Origin: Candidatus Kapaibacterium sp.
GTDB lineage: Bacteria > Bacteroidota > Ignavibacteria > Kapaibacteriales > UBA4661
DNA: 50,968 nucleotides
Direction: 5' to 3'
NCBI GenBank assembly: GCA_025455065.1
Contig: JALONG010000032.1
Span: forward strand, 1-50,968
Below the pieces are notes generated by a model. That model searched no databases. It worked only from the letters and a program-made list of their open reading frames with translations, and had not been told where the DNA came from. The translations under genes were made by a program, and so were the position numbers. Positions 1-9,776 of the stretch are shown here, piece by piece; positions within the stretch are counted from its first letter, which is position 1; each line of letters opens with the position of its first letter.

Positions 1-4
1 AGTG

Positions 5-26
5 GCACAGACATTCTTGTCTGTGC
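5..26. repeat. perfect inverted repeat at window edge
   Basis: GCACAGACA (5-13) and TGTCTGTGC (18-26) form a perfect 9-bp stem around the loop TTCT. A related sequence, ACAGAACATTCTTGTC, occurs near 11024-11040, so this may be a dispersed palindromic repeat or a terminator of the gene to the left. The window edge prevents seeing how far it extends. Confidence 0.45.
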
Positions 27-103
27 GAGTATTTATGCTGCTTACAGAGAAAAGCATTGAAAAAATAATGCACAATCCTCAGCGTAAATTGGTATTACAA
101 TCT

Positions 104-475
104 ATGCGACAGTTTATCTTCATATTCGTCATACTTGCTTGCGTTGAAGTGGATCGTGGATTTGCACAACAGCAAGACACCGCCTGTACACGCACCACCA
201 ACGCCCTCAACCAAGCAACAACACTGCTTTCAAGGCTTACGTCTTCGCAAAAACGTGATTCGCTCACAATAGACTCACTCGTGCAAATCACCCGCAAAGC
301 GCATGATGAAGCGCTTTCCTGCCAATCCCACCTTACCGCAATGATGCTTCTCGCCACAAGCGAATCCGCCCGAAAACTCCCGAAAGCTGATAATATCTTG
401 ATGTTCCGCATGGCTGTCCGCGACACACGGCTTTTTCTTGACGAAGCAAAGCGGTACTGGATGGAACGTCGCTAA
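104..475 (+). CDS. small secreted protein of unknown function
   Basis: This 123-residue protein is not recognised. The ATG at 104 is chosen because it opens a clean signal peptide: MRQF, a hydrophobic stretch IFIFVILAC, and a likely cleavage site near FAQ-QQ. In-frame starts at 2 (GTG) and 68 (ATG) would place charged residues ahead of the signal. The mature part is Thr/Ser/Leu-rich and probably mostly helical, with two cysteines (in DTACTRT and ALSCQSH) that could pair after export. It ends 160 bp before a sensor kinase gene on the same strand. An envelope location is inferred from the signal peptide only. Confidence 0.6.
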   Translation: MRQFIFIFVILACVEVDRGFAQQQDTACTRTTNALNQATTLLSRLTSSQKRDSLTIDSLVQITRKAHDEALSCQSHLTAMMLLATSESARKLPKADNILMFRMAVRDTRLFLDEAKRYWMERR

Positions 476-534
476 AGTGCATTATTTTACGCTCTTATCA
501 TCTCGTTAAAAAATGTTAAACACCCGCATCATTG

Positions 535-565
535 CTTGAAGTGTGCTAACTTCGTTGTAGATTTG
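535..565 (+). promoter_or_regulatory. putative Bacteroidota-type promoter for the kinase-regulator pair
   Basis: TAGATTTG at 558-565 fits the Bacteroidota -7 element TAnnTTTG. CTTG at 535-538 lies 19 bp upstream and resembles the -33 TTTG element. Transcription would begin near 572, about 65 bp before the kinase ATG at 638. This is a motif match only, and it depends on the host using a Bacteroidota-type primary sigma factor. Confidence 0.35.
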
Positions 566-637
566 TACGTGTCAAAAGAGGAACACCTCTGCATTTTCCA
601 TTGATGACTGTATTTGCCAATTTTTCTTTCAACTGTT

Positions 638-3298
638 ATGAATAAGCGCACAATTTGGACTATAATCGCCCTCATGCTCATCGGTCTTTTGGGCATTGTT
701 GCAGTGCAGGTGTATTGGCTGGCGAAGGCTTCAGTACTGGAGCAGAGCCTTTTTAAGCAGCGTGTTCACCGTGCGCTCAATAACGTGGCGCGGCAACTTG
801 AAATTGCCGAAACCAAAGTGCTTATCATGCAGAGTCTTCAGGATGTTCGTAAAACGGCGGAAGCTGCAAAACAGCGTCGCAGCAACGTTTTGGCGGAATC
901 TCGCCTTGCGTCGGCAAAAACGGGCGGTGCATCCTCGACACAACCAACACCAAAAACGCAAAACATTGCGAAAATCTCATCGGCAAGTGCTGATTCTTCC
1001 TCCGTTACGTCCCATTTGCAAACAACGCCATCGCCCAAATCCACACAAGGAGCAACAACCGAAAAGAACACAGCCAACAACACAGTTTTCAGTATGAATG
1101 GTACAGGAAACAGTTTTGAAATGCGTGTTGGCGATGCAAATTTTTCGTTTCATTCAGCAAAAGAGCAACAGCGAAACACCAACCACGCAGCAAAACTCGC
1201 TTACCAAGAACGTCTGCGACAAGAGCGCTTGCAAAAGGAACGTCGGCAACAAGAACGTGCGGAAAACCGTGGGGAAAACCGTGCGGAGAACCGCCCCGAA
1301 AACCGTCATGAAAACCATACGGAAAGTCACTCAGAAACCCGTTCCGAATCATTCGCCGTAGAGCCTGTGCCACAGCCGCAAACGCTCGTTATTACTGTGC
1401 CGGGACCTTACGGGCAACCCCTTCGTTTCGCTATTCCCAACAATAAAGCATATTCTGTGAAACGGGATTCCGTTGTGCAGCGCTTTCGTCGTTCATTTGC
1501 GCCGGGTGCGGGTGTTGCTGGTTCAGGCAGCGGCACAAAGACGCTGGAAGAAAAAATGTCTGCCACCGAACAGCGCCGCCGTGAACGTGCTATGGAGAAC
1601 GCTACGGTAAGTGGTGCTTCCGATGCAGATGTCGTTATCCAACTTGGCGGCGATGCGCAAAAAGACGGTCAGCGCATTGTGCGTGTGCCGCGTGAGTTTT
1701 GGACGGGGCAAATGCAACGTGAATTTGCAAAATCTCAGCAGATGCTTGAGCGTTTACGCCGCTTGCAGGGCGATTCGCGTGATGTGGATTCACTAATGAA
1801 TCTTGCTTTCAAGCAATTCCAATCCATGGGCAATTTTGGGTTTGAAATGAGCATCACTCCGCCTCCGCTTGGCACTCTAGCTCCTCCAATGCCTCCTCAG
1901 CCCATGCAAGACGCAACGGCGAACAATCGTGCAACAAGTCAGGATGCGCCCTTGACAGCGAAAGCACGAAACAAACAGGCAAATAACAATCGTACATCAG
2001 AGCAAACGCCGAAAAAAAACACGACAACAGACATCGCTGCTAAGCCGCATACAACCTTGCGTTCTCAGTCGCCCGACACGATTAACACCATTTTGGACAA
2101 AGTAGATTTGATTGAAAATATTTTGGAAAATATGGTTACGAAAAAGCGTGGCACATTAGACCGTGTGCCGCTTACGGACTTGGACAAGATGTTGGCGGCG
2201 GAGTTGCGAGAAAACGGTATTACTTCGCGTTATGAGTATGGCATTCTTCAAGCAAACAAGCACCTTGTCGGCAACCTTGTCGGCAATACTGAAACCGATA
2301 AACAATCCGATTTGATATTGTTTGTCGGCACATCGAAAGAGCGTTTGACAAAGCCGCAGACCTACCAAGCCTCCGAGAAATTGAAAATATCAGAATTTCA
2401 AGTACAACTGTTCCCGAATGATATTTTGGGCAGCGACGATAAAGAATACCTCGCCGTGCGCTTTCCCGAATATGCGCCCGGTCTCACATTAGCGGGAATA
2501 GCACCGGTACTGGGTTCGTCGGTACTTTTTCTACTGTTGATTATGGGATGCTTTGGTTTTACCTTTGTTGCACTTATGCGTCAGAAAAAATTGTCCGATA
2601 TGAAGACTGATTTTATCAACAACATGACGCACGAACTCAAAACGCCGATTGCGACAATATCCATTGCCAGCGAAGCGCTCAAAGACAACCACGTCCGCAG
2701 CGAAGGCACACGAGTTGAGCGTTTTGTGAACATCATCCACGACGAAAACAAACGCCTTGCCGGACACGTCGAAAAAGTTCTCCAAGCTGCACAAATGGAC
2801 AGGGGCGAACTGAATCTGAAACTTGTTTCGGTCAATACGCACGACCTTCTGACTGCTGTTGCGGATTCTTTGGCATTACAAGTCGAACAAAAACAAGGAC
2901 AAATTGAACTGCGTCTGGAAGCGCATACGCCCTTGCTTCAGGCGGATGAGGCACACTTCCGCAATGTGATGATGAACCTGCTTGACAATGCGAACAAATA
3001 CACCCCCGAAATGCCGCATATCGTCATTGCAACCCGCAACACCGCACAGGGACTTGCCATTACGATACAAGACAATGGAATCGGTATGTCGCGTGATGCG
3101 CAAAAGCAAATTTTTGAGAAGTTTTATCGCGTTCCAACAGGCAACAGGCACGATGTGAAAGGCTTCGGGCTTGGTTTGAATTACGTCAAAACGATTATCG
3201 AAGCGCACGGTGGGAAAATTTCCGTGAAAAGTGAACCGGGAAAAGGCAGTACATTTGAAGTGGTGATGCCGCTTCAGCAGCATGGTTTTTTGGCGTGA
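638..3298 (+). CDS. membrane sensor histidine kinase with large low-complexity sensor region
   Basis: An 886-residue two-component kinase. The ATG at 638 is preferred over an in-frame TTG at 614 because it starts directly before TM1 (about residues 8-28, MNKRTIWTIIALMLIG). A second membrane segment lies at about 622-647. The roughly 590 residues between them are Gln/Arg/Asn/Glu-rich and include iterated NRxEN units (DNA about 1255-1350). The cytoplasmic part has a HisKA domain with phospho-acceptor His665 in THELKTP, then HATPase boxes: N box MMNLLDNANKY, G1 DNGIGM, G2 GFGLGLNY. It autophosphorylates and passes phosphate to the regulator encoded 106 bp downstream. The sensor region is not a recognised PAS or Cache fold, so the signal is unknown. 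Confidence 0.9.
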   Translation: MNKRTIWTIIALMLIGLLGIVAVQVYWLAKASVLEQSLFKQRVHRALNNVARQLEIAETKVLIMQSLQDVRKTAEAAKQRRSNVLAESRLASAKTGGASSTQPTPKTQNIAKISSASADSSSVTSHLQTTPSPKSTQGATTEKNTANNTVFSMNGTGNSFEMRVGDANFSFHSAKEQQRNTNHAAKLAYQERLRQERLQKERRQQERAENRGENRAENRPENRHENHTESHSETRSESFAVEPVPQPQTLVITVPGPYGQPLRFAIPNNKAYSVKRDSVVQRFRRSFAPGAGVAGSGSGTKTLEEKMSATEQRRRERAMENATVSGASDADVVIQLGGDAQKDGQRIVRVPREFWTGQMQREFAKSQQMLERLRRLQGDSRDVDSLMNLAFKQFQSMGNFGFEMSITPPPLGTLAPPMPPQPMQDATANNRATSQDAPLTAKARNKQANNNRTSEQTPKKNTTTDIAAKPHTTLRSQSPDTINTILDKVDLIENILENMVTKKRGTLDRVPLTDLDKMLAAELRENGITSRYEYGILQANKHLVGNLVGNTETDKQSDLILFVGTSKERLTKPQTYQASEKLKISEFQVQLFPNDILGSDDKEYLAVRFPEYAPGLTLAGIAPVLGSSVLFLLLIMGCFGFTFVALMRQKKLSDMKTDFINNMTHELKTPIATISIASEALKDNHVRSEGTRVERFVNIIHDENKRLAGHVEKVLQAAQMDRGELNLKLVSVNTHDLLTAVADSLALQVEQKQGQIELRLEAHTPLLQADEAHFRNVMMNLLDNANKYTPEMPHIVIATRNTAQGLAITIQDNGIGMSRDAQKQIFEKFYRVPTGNRHDVKGFGLGLNYVKTIIEAHGGKISVKSEPGKGSTFEVVMPLQQHGFLA

Positions 3299-3404
3299 AA
3301 TTCTCTGCAACCAAATACTGCATTTTTCGTAATGCCAAAAGGTGAGCAAAACAGCAACGCTCATTTTCCCCCAAACGGTAGATTTTATCAAGACTTGAAG
3401 CATC

Positions 3405-4103
3405 ATGGAACAACACTCAATTTTACTTGTCGAAGACGACACGAACCTCGGCGGCGTATTGCAGGAGTATTTGTCTATCAAAGGCTATGCAGTGGAACTT
3501 TGCCGCGACGGTGAGGCGGGGTGGACGGCATTCCAAAAAGGCAAATTTGATTTGTGCATTGTGGATGTGATGATGCCGAAGCAAGACGGATTCTCGCTTG
3601 CGCGTTCTATCCGTGCCAACGACGAACACGTACCGATTGTGTTTGTCACGGCGAAATCTATGCAGTCCGACAAAATTGAAGGCTTCCAAATTGGGGCGGA
3701 TGATTACATTACCAAACCTTTCAGCATCGAAGAACTCCTGCTCCGTGTGCAAGCAATCATGCGACGTTCAAAGCAACCCGCCGAAACAGCGCAGCAAGAA
3801 CTCCCCGATAATTTCCCCATCGGCACATACACCTTCAGCTATCAAAACCAGATTTTACGCCATTCCGAAGCCACAACCCAACTCACAGGCAAAGAAGCTG
3901 ATTTATTGCGTTTGCTCTGCCTTCACGCAAACCATGTTATGAAGCGCGAAACAGCGCTCAAAGCTATTTGGGGCGATGATTCCTATTTCAACGGGCGCAG
4001 TATGGACGTATTTATTACGAAACTCCGCAAATATCTCAAACTTGACCCGACAGTTGAGATTATGAATGTGCATGGACTGGGATACAAGCTCATTGTGCGG
4101 TAA
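3405..4103 (+). CDS. OmpR/PhoB-family response regulator
   Basis: A 232-residue DNA-binding regulator, the probable partner of the kinase just upstream on the same strand. The receiver domain (residues 5-118) has the acidic pair E10-D11-D12, phospho-acceptor Asp54 in VDVMMP, a conserved Thr in FVTAKS and Lys in ITKPFS. The C-terminal winged helix (about 140-230) shows the usual pattern TGKEADLLRLL, then WGDDSYFNGRSMDVFITKLRK and GLGYKL. It should bind DNA as a phosphorylated dimer. The targets cannot be read from the window. It ends 31 bp from the converging purQ gene with no obvious terminator between them. Confidence 0.93.
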   Translation: MEQHSILLVEDDTNLGGVLQEYLSIKGYAVELCRDGEAGWTAFQKGKFDLCIVDVMMPKQDGFSLARSIRANDEHVPIVFVTAKSMQSDKIEGFQIGADDYITKPFSIEELLLRVQAIMRRSKQPAETAQQELPDNFPIGTYTFSYQNQILRHSEATTQLTGKEADLLRLLCLHANHVMKRETALKAIWGDDSYFNGRSMDVFITKLRKYLKLDPTVEIMNVHGLGYKLIVR

Positions 4104-4134
4104 ACTCATTATGCAGTAAAATTTTCTCCTCAAT

Positions 4135-4836
4135 CTACCCAAAAACCTTTTCTGTTGCCCTGACGAGCGAGGCAAAGACTCCCAAGCCGTCCGTATTCCC
4201 CAAGACCGCATCGGAAGCGCGTTCCGGGTGTGGCATCATTCCAAAGACATTGCCACCTTTGTTCATAATTCCGGCGATATTGTTGATAGAGCCGTTGGGA
4301 TTGGCTTCTTGCGTGATATTTCCCTCAGCGTTGGCATAACGAAGCACAATCCTTCCTTCGTCTTCCAGCGCTTTAATCGTGTCGCTGTCCGCAAAATAAT
4401 TCCCCTCACCATGCGCAATCGGCACGCGCAGGACGCTTTTGGTGATGCTGTTCGTGAAGGCAGTATCGGTGCGCTCTACACGTACATACACGTCGCGGCA
4501 GATAAACGAAAGGTTCGTGTTTCGGAGCAGCGCACCTTCCACCAACCCCGCTTCGGCAAGGATTTGAAAGCCGTTACAAATTCCCACGACAAAACCGCCG
4601 CGCCCTGCAAAGCGCACCACTTCTTGCATGACGGGCGAAAACCGTGCAATCGCACCACACCGCAAATAATCCCCATATGAAAAACCGCCCGGAAGGATGA
4701 TACAATCAAGGTCAGCGGGGATAGAAGTGTCTTTGTGCCAAAGCGGTACGGAACTCGTACCCTCAAGCAATGATGCGGCATAAAGAGCATCGCGGTCGCA
4801 ATTTGAGCCGGGGAAAATAACAACGCCTGTTTTCAT
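4135..4836 (-). CDS. purQ: phosphoribosylformylglycinamidine synthase, glutaminase subunit PurQ
   Basis: A 233-residue class I glutamine amidotransferase, the normal length for PurQ. It hydrolyses glutamine and passes ammonia to PurL, which converts FGAR to FGAM in purine synthesis. The triad is visible: nucleophile Cys87 in VGICNGFQ, His203 and Glu205 in [10 protein letters not shown]. The PurQ hallmark near the N-terminus, FPGSNCDRD, and the oxyanion-region [15 protein letters not shown] are present. purL and purS are not in the window, so the gene stands alone here between a response regulator and a sensor kinase. Confidence 0.95.
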   Translation of the reverse strand: MKTGVVIFPGSNCDRDALYAASLLEGTSSVPLWHKDTSIPADLDCIILPGGFSYGDYLRCGAIARFSPVMQEVVRFAGRGGFVVGICNGFQILAEAGLVEGALLRNTNLSFICRDVYVRVERTDTAFTNSITKSVLRVPIAHGEGNYFADSDTIKALEDEGRIVLRYANAEGNITQEANPNGSINNIAGIMNKGGNVFGMMPHPERASDAVLGNTDGLGVFASLVRATEKVFG

Positions 4837-4974
4837 CGAAGAACATGAAAAGTAATTGAGAAGAGTAATAATCGAAGTTTCAAGCGCAATATAGCACGGG
4901 CGCAGATTTTAGCAGAGGAGAATTTTGGTATTTCGCAGAATCATCAGGCGTGGGAGCGTCGTTTGGAAGTGCTA

Positions 4975-7803
4975 TTACGTTGCGTTTTGCGCAAAGAGTG
5001 TTTCATCATCGGCAAGCGTGGTAACAATAGGCAAAACAACGATAAAGGTAGCACCGACACTGCCTGTTTCAGGTGAACTTTCGCAGCGCACTGTTCCGCC
5101 TAATGCTTCGGCGAAACGCTTCACAATAGACAGCCCCAACCCTGTGGAATGTTCTCCGGCAGTGGGTTTTGCGGAAAGTCGGGAAAATTTTTTGAATAAA
5201 TGCGCTTGGTCGCTTGCCGTTAAGCCCGGACCTTCGTCGCGGACGCTGATTTTTGCATAACGCGTATCATGCTGCATTATTTCCTCAACCCTAAACCAGA
5301 CCGATTTGTTCTGCGGCGAGTATTTGACAGCATTGGAAACGATATTATCCAAAATTTGCCGTAGCAATCGCCCGTCGGTCAAGGTATTGAGCGGCTCAGA
5401 TGGAAGGTCCAAATGCAGGGTGATTGCTTTATCTTCGGCACGCTTGAGATAATCGTCATGGACAAGTTTTGCCAGCATTTTGAGGTCAATATCGGTCTGT
5501 GCAACACGCATATTACCGGTTTCAAGGGCGTTCAAATCAAGTAATTCGCTGATGATAGTGTTCATGCGGTCTGCGGTCTCTTCAATGCGCCCCATATACC
5601 GACCGAGTTCCGACGGAGGGCATTCTCCCGTGCGTTCAATGCTGCGACGGATGATAGATGCTGCAAGCATAATAGATGCAAGCGGGTTGCGCAAATCGTG
5701 GGCAACAATTCCGAGCATCTCATTCTTTTCCGCATCAACCTTGCCCAATTCGACGTTCTTTTCCTGCAACTGTGTGTTTGCCTCTTCGATTGTCCGTGCT
5801 TGCTCTTGCAGCAAATCGTTCTGACGACGAATTTCTCCGTAGGTTTTTGCCAATTCGTTATTCACATCCTGCAAGCGTGTATTCTGGTCGTTCATCAAAT
5901 GCGACATCGCAGCCGCATGGCGGGCTTGCTGCTCCAAAAGTTCGTTCTGACGCTTGATTTCGGTGTATGCTTCCTGAAGTTCGGCGTGTGTTTGTTGTAA
6001 AGCGGAATTTTGGTCGGTCAGGCTGGAAATCTGGGCAGATTTTTCTATTGTCAAACGCTCTACGCGCTCACTTTGACGCTGGATATGCTTGTAGGCATCA
6101 GCCAGAACACTGTTTGCATCTGCCAACATCGCATTTTTTTCCTGTAATTCTCCGTTGATATTCGCCAGTTCCGCAGTTTTTCCTTCAAGCAGAGTGTTTT
6201 GCTCGTTGATAAAATGTATCGCTTCTAAGGAGATTTCTTGCGCCCTTTGGAGCGCTACGTTTTTCTCCTGCATTTCCGTATTGACCAACAGCAATTCGCG
6301 GTTCAAATCTGCCAACAGCACACGCTGACGGCTCTTTTCGGAGGATTCTAATGCTACAATAACAAACGTCCCCAGTGTTCGCAAAAACACCTGCTCTTCC
6401 AGCGTCCACATTCGTTGCGACCCCGTATGCTCTGCACAAATAACGCCCACCAACGTCGTTCCCATGCGAAGCGGAATATCCAGCATAGCACTGATGCCGT
6501 TTGGACGCAGATAATTCTCAATAAAATCCCGTGTGTAGGTGTTCTCTGCCGCATCTTCGGCAGCGATGACATCCATTGTCTGCAAACCGTGAAAATACGT
6601 GGGATAATCCTCCATCACAAGCCGCCCGTCGGTTGTGTGGATATTGGTAAACGAATCGTATAAATCATGCAGTTCCAGCGCAATAGAATCACGTTCCCCA
6701 AGAAAACCCCGTTTGCGCAAAAGCCAAATGCTGACGCGCCGCACATCAAGTTGCAAAGCGCCACACTGTGTAATTGCCGCGAATGCTGAAGCAATATCGC
6801 CATTGTGGAGTTCGTCGCGTTTGGAAAGTTCGACAAGCACGTCTTTATGCCGCGTCAGTTCTTCAATCCGCAAAAACTCGCGCTGCATAAATTCGCGTAA
6901 ATCAACATTGTTTTGGCGTAATGATGAATTTGCCCGCTCCAGATATTGTGCCTGAACACCCATAATACGCTGCTGGCGCTCTATCTCGTCTTTTTGCTGA
7001 GAAATGCGCTCTTGGGAGGAAGCAATGTCAGCAAGCATGGCATTGTATGACTGTGCAAGCGAACCGATTTCGTCTTGGCGCGTGTATTCAACCGTTGCCT
7101 GAAAATCACCTTTGGCAGCACGATTCATCGCTGTACGCACCGCTTGAAGCGGTTGCAAAATAGTCATCCGCATTAAGACAACAATACTCAGTAGTGCAGC
7201 AAGGGTAATCAGCACTGCTCCGCCCAAAATGACCGTTACCGTGCGAATATGTTGAATGTTGCTTTGTTGCTGTTGCTGTGCGCTTTGGATACTGAGTTCA
7301 AGAAGTTGTCTAAGAATGCTACGGCTGGAATCATAGTATTGTCGGCTTGTCACCTTGATAGTTTGAAAGGCTTCGGTGTTCTTATTAGCACGAGAAAGTG
7401 CCATAATCTCTTCATGCGCTTGCAAATACTGTTCTTCTTGGTGTTTGAATTGGTCATATAAACGTTTTTCTTCCGTCGAAATAGGCAAGATTTTATACGT
7501 CTCTTCATAACGAATAAATTGCGCTCGTGCTGACGCTAAACGTGCCTCAATAGCACTTATTTCCTCAAGTTTAGTGCTGAGAATATGCTTGTATTCTTCA
7601 AGACGAAAATCTGCCAAGGATGAGCGCATACCGTTCAGGCACTCTGTATCGGGCAGATGGTCTGTTTGCATTGCTTCGGCAGAGGAGAGGACACTTTGCA
7701 GTTGCATACCTGCCACAAACATTCCAACGGCAAGTACCACAGCAGAAATGCCGAGAAGCAACGCAACTCTCACTGCTATGGAAAGATTATGAAAAAAGCG
7801 CAT
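4975..7803 (-). CDS. large membrane sensor histidine kinase (four-helix sensor, HAMP, GAF, coiled coil)
   Basis: 942 residues. Domains in order: TM1 about 12-33; an extracytoplasmic helical bundle about 35-185 resembling the 4HB_MCP sensor; TM2 about 188-212; HAMP about 213-265; a GAF-like domain about 320-480; a long Gln/Asn-rich coiled coil about 490-690 with recurring QN-containing units such as INEQN, LTDQN, MNDQN; HisKA with His702 in VAHDLRNP; and HATPase with N box NIVSNAVKYS, G1 DEGPGL and G2 GLGLSIVKRF. The coiled coil probably transmits signals from membrane and GAF modules to the kinase. No response regulator gene is adjacent, so it is an orphan kinase in this window. Confidence 0.9.
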   Translation of the reverse strand: MRFFHNLSIAVRVALLLGISAVVLAVGMFVAGMQLQSVLSSAEAMQTDHLPDTECLNGMRSSLADFRLEEYKHILSTKLEEISAIEARLASARAQFIRYEETYKILPISTEEKRLYDQFKHQEEQYLQAHEEIMALSRANKNTEAFQTIKVTSRQYYDSSRSILRQLLELSIQSAQQQQQSNIQHIRTVTVILGGAVLITLAALLSIVVLMRMTILQPLQAVRTAMNRAAKGDFQATVEYTRQDEIGSLAQSYNAMLADIASSQERISQQKDEIERQQRIMGVQAQYLERANSSLRQNNVDLREFMQREFLRIEELTRHKDVLVELSKRDELHNGDIASAFAAITQCGALQLDVRRVSIWLLRKRGFLGERDSIALELHDLYDSFTNIHTTDGRLVMEDYPTYFHGLQTMDVIAAEDAAENTYTRDFIENYLRPNGISAMLDIPLRMGTTLVGVICAEHTGSQRMWTLEEQVFLRTLGTFVIVALESSEKSRQRVLLADLNRELLLVNTEMQEKNVALQRAQEISLEAIHFINEQNTLLEGKTAELANINGELQEKNAMLADANSVLADAYKHIQRQSERVERLTIEKSAQISSLTDQNSALQQTHAELQEAYTEIKRQNELLEQQARHAAAMSHLMNDQNTRLQDVNNELAKTYGEIRRQNDLLQEQARTIEEANTQLQEKNVELGKVDAEKNEMLGIVAHDLRNPLASIMLAASIIRRSIERTGECPPSELGRYMGRIEETADRMNTIISELLDLNALETGNMRVAQTDIDLKMLAKLVHDDYLKRAEDKAITLHLDLPSEPLNTLTDGRLLRQILDNIVSNAVKYSPQNKSVWFRVEEIMQHDTRYAKISVRDEGPGLTASDQAHLFKKFSRLSAKPTAGEHSTGLGLSIVKRFAEALGGTVRCESSPETGSVGATFIVVLPIVTTLADDETLFAQNAT

Positions 7804-8050
7804 AGATGCTCGGTTCGTTATGCAAAATGTGCATAGAAAAAAAGCGAATTTACATCTCTGAAGTTTCGCAGGGAAAATGCAGAATATTTGCTAATAATGC
7901 TACAAAAAAATGTACGAATAGTGGAGTTCATTCGTGCATTCATGTATTATCGTTTTCGTTATTTTCCCGTTGGCTGCCGCCAAGTTTTGCCGTATTTTCG
8001 GATGCAATTCTCTCATGCACATTATTATTTTTACAGCTTTGCCTCAATCC

Positions 8051-8596
8051 ATGAAAATCCGTCGTGATAACGCTCTTGCTGTTGTTGTGGATGCCCAAGA
8101 GCGGCTTTTTCCGCATATCCACGAACACACAGAACTCGCTGGCAATATCGAAAAATTTATTATCGGAATGCAAATTCTCAATTTGCCCATTATCGTTACC
8201 GAACAGTACGTCAAAGGGCTTGGACAAACGCTTCCTGTACTGCAAAAAGCGCTTTCCGATTATTACTCCCCAATGGAGAAAATGACCTTTAGTTGCTGCG
8301 GCGAACAAGAGTTTATTGATTCATTGGAAAATTTAGGGCGGCGACAAATCCTGCTTGTGGGCATTGAGGCACACATTTGCGTCTTGCAGACCGCATTAGA
8401 CCTACGCGAGAAGAACTATCGTCCAATCATCATCGAAGATTGCGTCTCTTCGCGCAAGCCCAATGATAAGCGCTTGGCGATTGAGCGGATGCGGCGTTCA
8501 GGCTGCATTATTACCACGCTCGAATCCGTTCTTTTTGAACTGTGTGGAACCGCCGCCACACCAGCATTTAAGCCTATTTCTCAGCTTATTAAATAA
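8051..8596 (+). CDS. isochorismatase-like cysteine hydrolase
   Basis: 181 residues, the length of small cysteine hydrolases of the isochorismatase/nicotinamidase superfamily (YcaC-like). The expected triad is present: Asp14 in VVVDAQERL, Lys77 in MEKMTFSC and Cys110 in EAHICVLQTALDL. The ATG at 8051 is chosen because it lies directly before the first beta strand; further upstream in-frame codons would add a non-homologous hydrophobic extension. The substrate cannot be told from sequence. It is followed 33 bp later by an APH-fold kinase gene on the same strand. Confidence 0.87.
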   Translation: MKIRRDNALAVVVDAQERLFPHIHEHTELAGNIEKFIIGMQILNLPIIVTEQYVKGLGQTLPVLQKALSDYYSPMEKMTFSCCGEQEFIDSLENLGRRQILLVGIEAHICVLQTALDLREKNYRPIIIEDCVSSRKPNDKRLAIERMRRSGCIITTLESVLFELCGTAATPAFKPISQLIK

Positions 8597-8629
8597 CGCC
8601 GCGCTTCAGAGCATCACAAAAGTACAACC

Positions 8630-9736
8630 ATGAGCAACGCCCCACAAAACCACGTCATTGACGCACCAACGGCAACGCGCAAAGGCGAAGAACTCAACGC
8701 ATCACGCCTGAACGAGTATTTACGCGACAGCATTGCCGGAATGAGTGGAGAACTCGACGTACAGCAGTTCCCAAGCGGATTCTCGAATTTGACGTATATG
8801 CTGGGCGCGACAGTAAACGGTATGCGCAAAGAGTATGTGCTGCGCCGTCCGCCCTTTGGTGCAAACATCAAATCTGCGCACGACATGGAGCGCGAATACA
8901 AGGTTTTACACGCTTTGCGGAAGCCCTACCCGAAAGTACCGGAGCCGATTGTCTATTGTGATGACGCTGATGTGCTGGGAGCGCCATTTTACGTCATGGA
9001 GCGTGTGCAAGGCGTGATTTTGCGCAGTAAAAAGCCCGAAGGATTAGACCTTTCTGCACCAGTGATGAAGCGCCTTTCAACGATGTTGGCGGATAATTTG
9101 GCAGAACTGCACAGCGTGGACATTTCGCTGCCGGAAATCCAAGCACTCGGAAAGCCCGACGGATACGTGCGCCGTCAGGTGGAAGGTTGGATAAAGCGCT
9201 ACGAAAACGCCAAAACCGACGATATTCCGGGAATGGACAGCGCCGCAGCGTGGCTTTTGGCGAACATCCCCGATGAAACCGCTCCCCAAAACGCACCAAC
9301 GCTCATTCACAACGATTACAAGTATGATAACGTCGTCTTTGCTCCTGATTTAAGCGCTATCAATGCTGTGCTGGATTGGGAAATGGCGACTATTGGCGAC
9401 CCGCTTATGGATTTGGGAACAACGCTCGGATATTGGGCGGAAGACGCAGACCCGATACCGCTCAAGATGTTCGGCTTAACGCCGCTTGAAGGCAATTTGA
9501 ACCGTGAAGAATTGGTTGCACGGTACGCAGAAATAACAGGGCGCGATGTGTCGAACATCGTGTTTTACTACGTCTTTGGCTTGGTAAAAATTGTTGGTAT
9601 TGCACAACAAATTTACGCCCGTTTCAAAAAAGGCTTCACCCAAGACCAGCGTTTCGGCGGGTTAATTTTTGTGATTCAAGCAGGTGCAGAGATGGCACAC
9701 AAAGCGCTACAAAGCGGCAAACTCCGAAATTTTTGA
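8630..9736 (+). CDS. APH-family phosphotransferase, ACAD10/11-like
   Basis: A 368-residue small-molecule kinase with the aminoglycoside/choline phosphotransferase fold. The catalytic loop is LIHNDYKYDN (Asp229, Asn234), followed by the metal-binding region VLDWEMATIGDPLMDL. The N-lobe includes an FPSGFSNLTY nucleotide-loop region and YVLRRPP. The match to sequences related to ACAD10/ACAD11 kinase domains suggests a hydroxyacyl-CoA or similar metabolite substrate, not an antibiotic. That substrate call is inference from family resemblance. No acyl-CoA dehydrogenase gene is nearby. Confidence 0.87.
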   Translation: MSNAPQNHVIDAPTATRKGEELNASRLNEYLRDSIAGMSGELDVQQFPSGFSNLTYMLGATVNGMRKEYVLRRPPFGANIKSAHDMEREYKVLHALRKPYPKVPEPIVYCDDADVLGAPFYVMERVQGVILRSKKPEGLDLSAPVMKRLSTMLADNLAELHSVDISLPEIQALGKPDGYVRRQVEGWIKRYENAKTDDIPGMDSAAAWLLANIPDETAPQNAPTLIHNDYKYDNVVFAPDLSAINAVLDWEMATIGDPLMDLGTTLGYWAEDADPIPLKMFGLTPLEGNLNREELVARYAEITGRDVSNIVFYYVFGLVKIVGIAQQIYARFKKGFTQDQRFGGLIFVIQAGAEMAHKALQSGKLRNF

Positions 9737-9776
9737 CACTTTATTTTTTTACTTTTCCCGAAAGGACTACATTATT

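Noticed and set aside
4228-4680. Long open frame antisense to purQ, with similar ones antisense to pgi, hutH and hutU
   Set aside because: They lie fully inside well-conserved genes on the other strand and encode basic or Cys/Arg-rich sequence typical of shadow frames.
7804-8050. Coding or RNA gene in the 247-bp gap before the cysteine hydrolase
   Set aside because: Short frames there have no homology-like features, and no tRNA-like cloverleaf was seen.
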